A stretch of 64,000 nucleotides of DNA. Source: Bryobacterales bacterium. Its GTDB lineage: Bacteria > Acidobacteriota > Terriglobia > Bryobacterales > UBA6623. Positions 8,497 to 15,922 of this stretch are shown here, in pieces (positions within the stretch are counted from its first letter, which is position 1; every line of letters begins with the position of its first letter). Below the pieces are notes generated by a model. It was not told the DNA's origin. It saw only the letters and a program-made list of their open reading frames with translations, and did not search any database. The translations under genes and the position numbers were made by a program. Location: positions 1 through 64,000 of the forward strand of contig JAJEHF010000162.1 of assembly GCA_022823865.1 (NCBI GenBank), read 5' to 3'.

Positions 8497-9390
8497 TCAG
8501 GGTTCGACCACCACCCCGGCCAGTTCTTCGAACATCTTGAATGCGGCGATGATGTCCTCGTCGCCGTGGCCCTTGGCCACGCCGGCGCTGAAGAGTTCGT
8601 GAACCAGGCTGGTCGATGGCAGCGGCACGCCGAGTTCGCGGCCGGATTCGAGCATCAGGCTGATGTCCTTGCGCATCCATTTCAGCGGGAAGGCGGCGTC
8701 GAATTTCCGGCCGAACACGGCCGGCGCCTTGAAGGCGATGAGCCCGGACTTGGCGGCCGAGTTGTCGAGGATCTCGAACATCAGATCGGGCGGCACGCCC
8801 GCCTTGGTGGAGAGCACCATGCCTTCGACGAAGCCCTGCAGGGTGTTGGCGAGCACCAGATTCTGGGACAGCTTGGCGTGCAGTCCCATGCCCTGCCCGC
8901 CGCAGTAGTAGAGGTTCTTGCCCATGCACTCGAAGTAGGGCCGCACGCTCTCGAAGACTTCCTCGTCGCCGCCGATCATGAAGGTCAGCGTGCCGCTGGT
9001 CGCGCCCGGCGTGGAGCCCGTGCAGGGGCTGTCGAGGTAGTGGCTGCCCTTGGCCTCGAACTTGGCAGCGATGCGCCGCGCCGTGCTCGGCCCGATCGTC
9101 GAGCAGTCCGCCACGACGGTTTTCGAGCTCACTCCCGACAGCACTCCGTTTTCGCCGGTGAGCACTTCCTCGGACATGGCCGAGTCCCCGACGCACAGAA
9201 AGATGCAGTCGGCGAACGCGCCGACTTGCGCCGGTGTGTCGCAAAAGTGTCCGCCATCGTGCGAGTTCGCCAGGTCGTGCGCCTTCGAGCTCGTGTGGCT
9301 CCACAGCGCAACTTCGTGGCCGCCAGCCAAGAGATGCTCCGCCATGGGCTTGCCCATGAGTCCGAGTCCGAGAAAACCGAGTTTCGCCAT
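8497..9390 (-). CDS. NAD(P)-dependent beta-hydroxyacid dehydrogenase (tartronate semialdehyde reductase / 3-hydroxyisobutyrate dehydrogenase type)
   Basis: 297 residues. The Rossmann motif GFLGLGLMGKPMA opens the protein at residue 4, followed by the substrate-binding DSPCTGSTPGA stretch and the catalytic-lysine region (GMGLHAKLSQNLVLAN). The fold is that of 3-hydroxyisobutyrate, tartronate semialdehyde and succinic semialdehyde reductases, which cannot be separated by eye. Divergently transcribed hydroxypyruvate-type reductase and glycerate kinase genes favour tartronate semialdehyde or succinic semialdehyde reduction. The ATG at 9390 starts right at the Rossmann fold. A TACAAT hexamer only 6 bases upstream suggests a leaderless mRNA. 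Confidence 0.85.
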   Translation of the reverse strand: MAKLGFLGLGLMGKPMAEHLLAGGHEVALWSHTSSKAHDLANSHDGGHFCDTPAQVGAFADCIFLCVGDSAMSEEVLTGENGVLSGVSSKTVVADCSTIGPSTARRIAAKFEAKGSHYLDSPCTGSTPGATSGTLTFMIGGDEEVFESVRPYFECMGKNLYYCGGQGMGLHAKLSQNLVLANTLQGFVEGMVLSTKAGVPPDLMFEILDNSAAKSGLIAFKAPAVFGRKFDAAFPLKWMRKDISLMLESGRELGVPLPSTSLVHELFSAGVAKGHGDEDIIAAFKMFEELAGVVVEP

Positions 9391-9396
9391 ATTGAG

Positions 9397-9402
9397 ATTG
9401 TA
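9397..9402 (-). promoter_or_regulatory. -10-like hexamer TACAAT 6 bases before the start codon
   Basis: On the minus strand TACAAT is followed by six bases and the ATG at 9390, which puts the expected transcription start at or next to the A of ATG. No Shine-Dalgarno sequence is present and no good -35 box was found. The 78-base gap is shared with the divergent gene starting at 9469, whose nearest match is GAGAAT 8 bases before its GTG. Confidence 0.5.
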
Positions 9403-9468
9403 TCGGACGGGGCAGGGCTCCCCGGACGAGGTCCAGTGCGCCGCGAGCCTGTGCGAGAATACCCAACC

Positions 9469-10443
9469 GTGCCGCGTTCGGTGCTCGTCAGCAAGCACGT
9501 CTACAGGGAGGCGATCGACTACTTGGCGAAGCACGTCACTGTCGACTACAACGACTCAGACGAGAGCCTTTCCGGCGCACAATTGCGGGCCCGGCTGGGC
9601 GGCAAGCAAGGGGCGATCTGCCAACTTACCGACCGTATCGACGCAGCCTTGCTCGATGCGGTCCCCGACGTGAGGGTCGTGTCCAACATCGCCGTGGGCT
9701 TTGACAACATCGACGTTCCCGCTGCCACCGAGCGCGGGGTCATCGTGACCAACACACCGGGCGTGCTGACCGACACGACCGCGGACCTGGCCTTCGCGCT
9801 GATCTTGGGGGCGGGCAGGCGGATCGGGGAGGCGGAGCGCTTCTTGCGGGCGGGACGCTACAGCGAGTGGCGCGTCGATCTGCTCACAGGTTGGGACGTG
9901 TGGGGTGCAACTCTGGGAATCTTCGGCATGGGGCGCATCGGCCAGGCCGTGGCGCGCCGGGGGCGCGGGTTTAACATGCGGGTGCTGTACCACGACCCGT
10001 TTCGCCTCAGCGATGATGCCGAGCGAGAACTGGGCATCGAATTCGCCGATAAGGAAAAGGTCTTGGCGCAGGCTGACTTCGTAACGCTGCATTGTGCGTT
10101 AACGGCTGAGACCCGGCACCTGATCGGCGCCGCCGAGCTGCGGGCCATGAAGCCGACATCCGTGCTGGTCAACACCTCGCGTGGGCCGGTGGTAGACGAA
10201 GCGGCGCTGGCCGATGCCTTGCAAGCGGGAACGATCGCGGCGGCTGGCTTGGACGTGTTCGAAAGAGAACCCGAAGTCCACCCGAAGCTGCTGGCGTGCG
10301 AGAACGCGCTCCTCGTGCCCCACATTGCGAGTGCCTCGGTGGCCACCCGCAGGCGAATGTGCGTGATGGCCGCCGAGAACGTGCTGGCGGGCCTGGCCGG
10401 TGAATGCCCGCCCAATATCGTCAATCCTGAAGTGCTGGACTGA
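9469..10443 (+). CDS. D-2-hydroxyacid dehydrogenase (glyoxylate/hydroxypyruvate reductase type)
   Basis: 324 residues. It has the nucleotide-binding GIFGMGRIGQAVARR segment, the NTSRGPVVDEAAL block with the catalytic Arg/Glu pair nearby, and the histidine block VPHIASASV near the C-terminus. These define the NAD(P)-dependent D-2-hydroxyacid dehydrogenases, here closest to the glyoxylate/hydroxypyruvate reductase branch. I chose the GTG at 9469 (VPRSVLVSKHVY) because the domain begins there; upstream in-frame sequence is antisense to the divergent gene. The next gene, glycerate kinase, starts 11 bases later. The pair would convert hydroxypyruvate or glyoxylate to glycerate/glycolate and then 2-phosphoglycerate. 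Confidence 0.88.
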   Translation: MPRSVLVSKHVYREAIDYLAKHVTVDYNDSDESLSGAQLRARLGGKQGAICQLTDRIDAALLDAVPDVRVVSNIAVGFDNIDVPAATERGVIVTNTPGVLTDTTADLAFALILGAGRRIGEAERFLRAGRYSEWRVDLLTGWDVWGATLGIFGMGRIGQAVARRGRGFNMRVLYHDPFRLSDDAERELGIEFADKEKVLAQADFVTLHCALTAETRHLIGAAELRAMKPTSVLVNTSRGPVVDEAALADALQAGTIAAAGLDVFEREPEVHPKLLACENALLVPHIASASVATRRRMCVMAAENVLAGLAGECPPNIVNPEVLD

Positions 10444-10454
10444 ATCGACCTGCC

Positions 10455-11783
10455 ATGAAGCAGAGCCTGCTGCGCCTGTTCCTCAAGACATTGGATCGGG
10501 CTTCCCTGGCCAATGTCATGTCTGCCGGCGTCGCGCGACGCGGGCAAGCGTTGACCGCCCTTGGCAGCGAGGTCGATCTTGGGCAAGCGAGACGAATCTT
10601 CGTGGCGGGTGTCGGCAAGGCCGCGCATCCGATGTGCGAGGCGTTGCTCCCGCTGCTGCCGGACGACAGAACGGCTGCAGCGGTGGTGGCGCCGGCGGCG
10701 TCAGACCCACCGCTGCGGGGCGCCAAGGAGTTTGTGGGAGGGCACCCTTATCCCAACCGAGCAAGCGACGAGTCCGCCCGATTCTTGCTGGATCAAGTTG
10801 CCGGCCTGGGTGCCGACGATCTCTTCGTTTGCCTCTTGTCGGGCGGAGGATCCGCGATTTGCGAGGCCCCGCTCGACCCATCGGTATCGCTGGCCGACAT
10901 GCAGGCGTTCTACGAGGTCCTTGTCACCTGCGGGGCAAACATTGTGCAGATCAATATCCTGCGCAAGCACCTCTCGCGCATCAAGGGCGGTCGCTTGGCC
11001 CAGGCTGCGCACCCGGCCAGGCAGATGACGCTGTATGTTTCTGACGTGCCGCCCGATGAGCCCTCGTCCGTCGCTTCCGGCCCGACCATGCCGGATGCCT
11101 CGACCTGCGAGCACGCTTACCGGACGGCCGATGAGCTTGGCATCGTTGCCAAGCTGCCCGTTTCGATTCGACGCTTCTTCGAGACACGGACTCTCGCCGA
11201 GACACCCAAGCCCGGCATGGCCGAGTTTGCGCGAAGCCAGTGGGTCTGCTTGCTCGACAACGCAGCTGTGCTGGAAACTCTCGAAGGTGAGGTGCGCCGC
11301 TTAGGCTGGGAGCTCGAGCGTGATTTGAGCGTCGACGACCAGCCCGTCGAACTCGCGGCCGATCTGCTTTTGGACCGCTTGCAATCCCTGTCCCGCGCCC
11401 ACCCCGGTAGGACCGTCGCGGTGACGAGCGGAGGGGAGCTCAGCAGCCCGGTCAAAGGAGATGGCATGGGCGGGCGCAATCAAGCATTTGTGCTGTGGAT
11501 TGCCCGCAAGCTCGCCGAGCGGGGGATGCGGGCGACCGTCCTGAGCGCCGGAACTGATGGCATCGATGGCAATTCTCCGGCAGCCGGTGCCATTGCCGAC
11601 GAGTCCACCGTGCCGCGGGCGCAGTCGCTCGGAATGGACCCGGCCGACTTCGAGCGGCGGTCCGATTCCTTCGGCTTCTTCCAGAAGCTCGACGACCTAA
11701 TCATGACCGGGCCCACGGGAAACAACGTCCGCGACCTTCGCATCCTCGTGGCAGCGCCGCAGCTGGCGATCCGCCACAGTTGA
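10455..11783 (+). CDS. glycerate 2-kinase (MOFRL family)
   Basis: 442 residues. It phosphorylates D-glycerate with ATP to 2-phosphoglycerate, which feeds glycolysis. Seen are the N-terminal GVGKAAHPM segment, LLSGGGSA (nucleotide loop), VSDVPPDEPSSVASGPT, and the C-terminal GGRNQAFVLWIA plus SAGTDGIDGNSPAAGA stretch typical of MOFRL-type kinases (GckA/TtuD class). It follows the dehydrogenase gene by 11 bases and is surely co-transcribed. With the divergent semialdehyde reductase it forms a C2/C3 hydroxyacid assimilation module. Confidence 0.88.
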   Translation: MKQSLLRLFLKTLDRASLANVMSAGVARRGQALTALGSEVDLGQARRIFVAGVGKAAHPMCEALLPLLPDDRTAAAVVAPAASDPPLRGAKEFVGGHPYPNRASDESARFLLDQVAGLGADDLFVCLLSGGGSAICEAPLDPSVSLADMQAFYEVLVTCGANIVQINILRKHLSRIKGGRLAQAAHPARQMTLYVSDVPPDEPSSVASGPTMPDASTCEHAYRTADELGIVAKLPVSIRRFFETRTLAETPKPGMAEFARSQWVCLLDNAAVLETLEGEVRRLGWELERDLSVDDQPVELAADLLLDRLQSLSRAHPGRTVAVTSGGELSSPVKGDGMGGRNQAFVLWIARKLAERGMRATVLSAGTDGIDGNSPAAGAIADESTVPRAQSLGMDPADFERRSDSFGFFQKLDDLIMTGPTGNNVRDLRILVAAPQLAIRHS

Positions 11784-11870
11784 AACGGGGACAAAATGTA
11801 GGATGGAGTCGGCGGTCTAAGGCCACCCGCGTGGGGTAAACAGTAGCCGAGTCCGCGCAAGGAGAGACGG

Positions 11871-14372
11871 ATGACGAAAGCGCAGGCAGCGTTGCTGACG
11901 GTGTCAGTCATGATACTTGCGAGTGCGCTCGGCCTCCCCGTGCCGGCCCGCGCGCAGGGCGACGGCGCCCTTCCGACGATCGAGTCGCACACGGCCGGCT
12001 TCGAGCGTCTCGACGGCTCCTTCCCGCTCTACTGGGACGATGACGCCGGCACGCTCTGGCTGGAAATCAGCCGTCTCGGCGTCGAGGTGCTGTATGTCAA
12101 CGCGCTGGCGGCCGGGGTGGGTTCGAACGATATCGGGCTCGATCGTGGCCAGCTCGGCGGTACGCGCATCGTGCGATTCGAGCGGATCGGCCGCAAGATC
12201 CTGATGGTCCAACCGAACCACGCCTACCGTGCCACGACCACCAACCCGGACGAGCGGCGTGCGGTGGAAGACGCCTTCGCCACATCCGTCCTGTTCGGGT
12301 TCACGGCAGCGGCCCGCACGGGCGAGCGCTTCCTCGTCGACGCCACGCCGTTCCTGTTGCGCGATGTCCACGGCGTCGCCGACAGGCTGCCGGGAACGTA
12401 CCAGCTCGACCGGGAACGCAGCGCCGTATACCTCCCGCGTACCAAGGGGTTTCCGCGGAACACCGAGATGGAGGCCATGCTGACCTTCGCGCGCGACAGT
12501 CGCGGAGACGGACCCGGCTTCGGCCGCGGGTCGATCGAGGCTGTCGCCCCGAGTTCCGAGGCGGTCACCGTGCGCCAGCGCCAGGCGCTCATCGAGCTGC
12601 CGGACGACGGCTACACGCCGCGTCCCTACGACCCGCGTGCTGGCTACGGTGCCGTCTCCTACGTCGACTACGCCGCGCCGCTGGGCGAGCCGATGACCCG
12701 CCGCTACCTGCGCCGGCACCGCCTTGAGAAACGCGACCCGTCAGCCCCCGTCAGCGAGGCGGTCGAACCGATCGTCTACTACCTGGACCGGGGCACACCA
12801 GAGCCGGTCCGCTCCGCGCTGCTCGACGGCGCGCGCTGGTGGAACCAGGCGTTCGAGGCGGCCGGCTATCGGGATGCGTTCCGTGTCGAGCTGATGCCCG
12901 AGGGAGCCGATCCGCTCGACGTGCGCTACAACGTCATCCAGTGGGTGCACCGGTCCACACGGGGTTGGAGCTACGGCAGCTCGGTGACCGACCCCCGCAC
13001 CGGCGAGATTATCAAGGGGCACGTCACGCTCGGTTCCCTGCGCGTCCGGCAGGACTACCTCATCGCCGAGGGGCTGCTTTCGCCCTATCTCCGCGGTGAC
13101 GAAGAAGTGCCCCAGCTGGCAGAGCTGGCGCTGGCACGGATCCGCCAGTTGTCCGCGCACGAGGTGGGGCACACTCTGGGCCTCGGACACAACTACTACG
13201 CGAGCCGCCAGGGGCGCATCTCGGTCATGGACTACCCGCACCCGCTTGTGAAGCTGGGACCGGACGCGCGGATCGACCTGTCGGACGCCTACGACGTCGG
13301 CATCGGGGAATGGGACGAGGTGGCCATTGCCTATGGTTACCAAGACTATCCGGACGGGACCGACACGGCGCTCGCGCTACAGCGGCTGCTCGACGAGGCG
13401 TGGGGCGAGGACCTGCGCTACCTGACGAACCAGGACACGACCGCTCACCCGCGGGTCCACCAATGGGCTAACGGCACCGATCCCGCCCGCGAGCTCGAGC
13501 GGATGCTGCAAGTGCGCCGCATCGCCCTCAACCGCTTCGGCGAGAGCGCGATTCCCGCCGGACGCCCGCTGGCGACGCTGGAGGAAGCACTCGTGCCGCT
13601 CTACCTCCATCACCGCTACCAGATAGACGCCGCGGCATCTGCGCTCGGAGGCTTGGACTACGTCTATGCAATGCGGGGCGACGGCCGCGAGCCGGTGACG
13701 CCAGTGCCGGGTGACCAGCAGCGAGCGGCGCTGGCGGCGCTGCTACGGACGCTCGATCCGGCCGAGCTGACCCTGCCTGAAAGCGTGCTGGAGCAGATTC
13801 CGCCGCGGCCACCGGGGCACGGCCCACACCGGGAGTTGTTCCCCCGCCGCACCGGTCCGGCATTCGATGCCCTGACGCCTGCAATCGTCGCGGCCGACCT
13901 GACGGTCTCGCAGATGCTGGTCCCGTCCCGGGCCGCCCGGCTGGTCGAGCAGGCAATGCTCGACCCCACCCTGCCGGACCTGGGGGAGGTGCTGGAAGCG
14001 CTGGTGGAGAGTGTCTTCGACTGGCCCGGCGAATCCGCATATGCGTACGCGGTCCGGCGGGCCGTGCAGCGGGTCGTCGTCGAACGGCTGATGGGACTCG
14101 GCGAGGCCGCTCCGATGGCGGAGGTGCGCACCCACGCGACGGAGGCGTTGGAGCGCATCCGCCCTCGACTCTTGCCGCGCGGCGGCGATACCCACAATCG
14201 ATTGCTGCGGCGCGAGATCGAACGCTTTCTCGAGCGACCGGGTCGACCCATTCCGAGTCCGGCCGCGCCCATGCCTGCGGCGCCTCCGGGCAGCCCGATC
14301 GGCACCCCGGCGCTGGAGTGGCTGCGCGGGGCGCCCCAGGATTGCTCTTGGGAATGGCGGTCGGGATTCTGA
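11871..14372 (+). CDS. exported zinc-dependent metalloprotease (DUF5117/DUF4953 type)
   Basis: 833 residues. A good ribosome binding site (AAGGAGA) lies about 6 bases before the ATG, followed by a signal peptide cut near residue 30 (ARAQG). The zinc site is a full metzincin-style HEVGHTLGLGH starting at residue 430, with a candidate Met-turn (SVMDYP, Met453) 23 residues on. The N-terminal half (LDGSFPLYWDDDAGTLWLEI...; TNPDERRAVEDAF) matches the DUF5117 part of this family, which is common in Acidobacteriota and Bacteroidota. It is secreted and is presumed to digest proteins or peptides; no substrate is established. A hairpin lies in the 131-base gap before the sulfatase gene. Confidence 0.85.
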   Translation: MTKAQAALLTVSVMILASALGLPVPARAQGDGALPTIESHTAGFERLDGSFPLYWDDDAGTLWLEISRLGVEVLYVNALAAGVGSNDIGLDRGQLGGTRIVRFERIGRKILMVQPNHAYRATTTNPDERRAVEDAFATSVLFGFTAAARTGERFLVDATPFLLRDVHGVADRLPGTYQLDRERSAVYLPRTKGFPRNTEMEAMLTFARDSRGDGPGFGRGSIEAVAPSSEAVTVRQRQALIELPDDGYTPRPYDPRAGYGAVSYVDYAAPLGEPMTRRYLRRHRLEKRDPSAPVSEAVEPIVYYLDRGTPEPVRSALLDGARWWNQAFEAAGYRDAFRVELMPEGADPLDVRYNVIQWVHRSTRGWSYGSSVTDPRTGEIIKGHVTLGSLRVRQDYLIAEGLLSPYLRGDEEVPQLAELALARIRQLSAHEVGHTLGLGHNYYASRQGRISVMDYPHPLVKLGPDARIDLSDAYDVGIGEWDEVAIAYGYQDYPDGTDTALALQRLLDEAWGEDLRYLTNQDTTAHPRVHQWANGTDPARELERMLQVRRIALNRFGESAIPAGRPLATLEEALVPLYLHHRYQIDAAASALGGLDYVYAMRGDGREPVTPVPGDQQRAALAALLRTLDPAELTLPESVLEQIPPRPPGHGPHRELFPRRTGPAFDALTPAIVAADLTVSQMLVPSRAARLVEQAMLDPTLPDLGEVLEALVESVFDWPGESAYAYAVRRAVQRVVVERLMGLGEAAPMAEVRTHATEALERIRPRLLPRGGDTHNRLLRREIERFLERPGRPIPSPAAPMPAAPPGSPIGTPALEWLRGAPQDCSWEWRSGF

Positions 14373-14460
14373 GCATCAGTCTGGTGCTAGCGACCGGCTT
14401 GCTGTGGTATGTTGGCCTGCGTTGCCGGGCCCGTGCTACTGGGCAGGCGAGTGAGCAACC

Positions 14461-14481
14461 CGTCGGTCTTTCGGACCGACG
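14461..14481. terminator. possible U-less terminator hairpin
   Basis: CGTCGGTC (14461-14468) pairs with GACCGACG (14474-14481) around a TTTCG loop. It lies 89 bases after the metalloprotease stop and 22 bases before the sulfatase start. There is no T-run, so termination is a guess. It could also fold in the sulfatase leader. Confidence 0.4.
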
Positions 14482-14503
14482 CCAAGCTCGATTGAGCATC
14501 CGG

Positions 14504-15892
14504 ATGTCCAAGTTCGCCCTCGCCCTCGCGCTCTGCAGTTCGGTGGTTGTCAGCGCCGCGGACAAGCCGAACTTCATCGTGATCTTCGTCGATGACCTTG
14601 GCTACGCCGATATCGGGCCGTTCGGCTCCAAGCTGCACCGCACCCCCAATCTGGACAAGATGGCGGCCGAAGGACGCAAGCTCACCAGCTTCTATGTGAC
14701 CGCGCCGGTCTGCACCCCCTCGCGCAGTTCGCTGATGACCGGCAGCTACCCCCGGCGCGTCGGCCTAGATGAAAGCGAGAAGGGGCAGTGGGTGTTGTTT
14801 CCAGGCAACCAAGAGGGCCTCAATCCCGACGAGGTCACCTTGGCCGAGACATTGAAGGCAGTGGGCTACAAGACGGCCTGCGTGGGCAAGTGGCATTTGG
14901 GCGACCAGCTTCCGTTCCTGCCGACCCGACATGGGTTCGACTCGTACTTCGGAATACCGTATTCCAATGACATGGGGCATGATTCGCGAAAGCAGCCTTA
15001 CCGTTACCCCCCGCTCCCGCTGCTGCGCGGAGAAGAGGTGATCGAGGAGGAGCCCGACCAGAGATTGATCACCAAGCGCTACACCGAAGAGGCCTTGGAG
15101 TTCATCGAGGAAAACAAGGAAGGCCCGTTCTTCCTATATCTGCCGCACACCATGCCGCACTGGCCGCAGTATTCCTCCGAGCGATTCGCGGGCAAGTCGA
15201 AGAACGGCGCTTGGGGCGATTCTGTGGAAGAGATCGACTGGTCGACCGGGCAGATTCTCGCAAAGCTCGACGAACTCGGAATCGACGACAACACGATGGT
15301 CGTGTTCACGTCGGATAACGGCGGTGCCGTGCAGCACGGGGCCAGCAACGCCCCGCTGCGCGGCGGCAAGGGGACAACCTGGGAAGGCGGTCACCGCGTC
15401 TGTTTCGTGGTCCGTTGGCCGGGCCGCGTGCCTGCGGGAACGACAACCGATGAAGTCGCGATATCGGTAGACATCCTGCCGACCTTCGCTGCGCTGGCCG
15501 GCGCGTCCGTGCCGCCAGACCGGGTGATCGACGGCAAAGACATCCGCACTCTGCTACTTGACGACCAGCCTGAACCGTCGCCGCACGTTGCGTATTACTA
15601 CTACTTCATGTCTCATCTCAACGGTGTCCGCAGTGGAAGGTGGAAATTGCATGTCGCTAGGAAGGGCGGGCGCTATCCCGACTATGAATCCAACCCCGTG
15701 CTCGAGCTCTACGATCTGGAGACCGATATAGGAGAGGAGCGCAACGTCGCTGAGAAGTTCCCACAAGTGGTCGAACGCTTGCAGGCCTTGGCCGAAGTGG
15801 CCCGGCGAGACCTGGGCGACGGCAAGCGGGCTGGCAAGAACCAGCGTCCGCCGGGAATGGTGGATATGTCGGTGACGCTCACCTCCAATTGA
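14504..15892 (+). CDS. exported sulfatase (formylglycine-type)
   Basis: 462 residues with a short signal peptide (cut near residue 19). The alkaline-phosphatase-like fold begins NFIVIFVDDLGYADIG, giving the Asp pair that binds Ca. The activation site VCTPSRSSLMTG has Cys70 for conversion to formylglycine. GKWHLGD and TSDNGGA supply further active-site residues. It hydrolyses sulfate esters, probably of polysaccharides, in the periplasm. The ATG at 14504 is chosen because it begins the signal peptide; in-frame codons upstream lie in the previous gene. It needs a formylglycine-generating enzyme, which is not in this window. It is one of three sulfatases here. Confidence 0.92.
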   Translation: MSKFALALALCSSVVVSAADKPNFIVIFVDDLGYADIGPFGSKLHRTPNLDKMAAEGRKLTSFYVTAPVCTPSRSSLMTGSYPRRVGLDESEKGQWVLFPGNQEGLNPDEVTLAETLKAVGYKTACVGKWHLGDQLPFLPTRHGFDSYFGIPYSNDMGHDSRKQPYRYPPLPLLRGEEVIEEEPDQRLITKRYTEEALEFIEENKEGPFFLYLPHTMPHWPQYSSERFAGKSKNGAWGDSVEEIDWSTGQILAKLDELGIDDNTMVVFTSDNGGAVQHGASNAPLRGGKGTTWEGGHRVCFVVRWPGRVPAGTTTDEVAISVDILPTFAALAGASVPPDRVIDGKDIRTLLLDDQPEPSPHVAYYYYFMSHLNGVRSGRWKLHVARKGGRYPDYESNPVLELYDLETDIGEERNVAEKFPQVVERLQALAEVARRDLGDGKRAGKNQRPPGMVDMSVTLTSN

Positions 15893-15922
15893 GGCAGCGA
15901 TTCGTCGGTGTGCCGGCGGAAG

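Noticed and set aside
8407-9468. In-frame 5' extension of the hydroxyacid dehydrogenase gene, giving a 678-residue frame
   Set aside because: The extension is antisense to the divergent reductase gene (8497-9390) and overlaps the end of purB. The enzyme fold starts at 9469.
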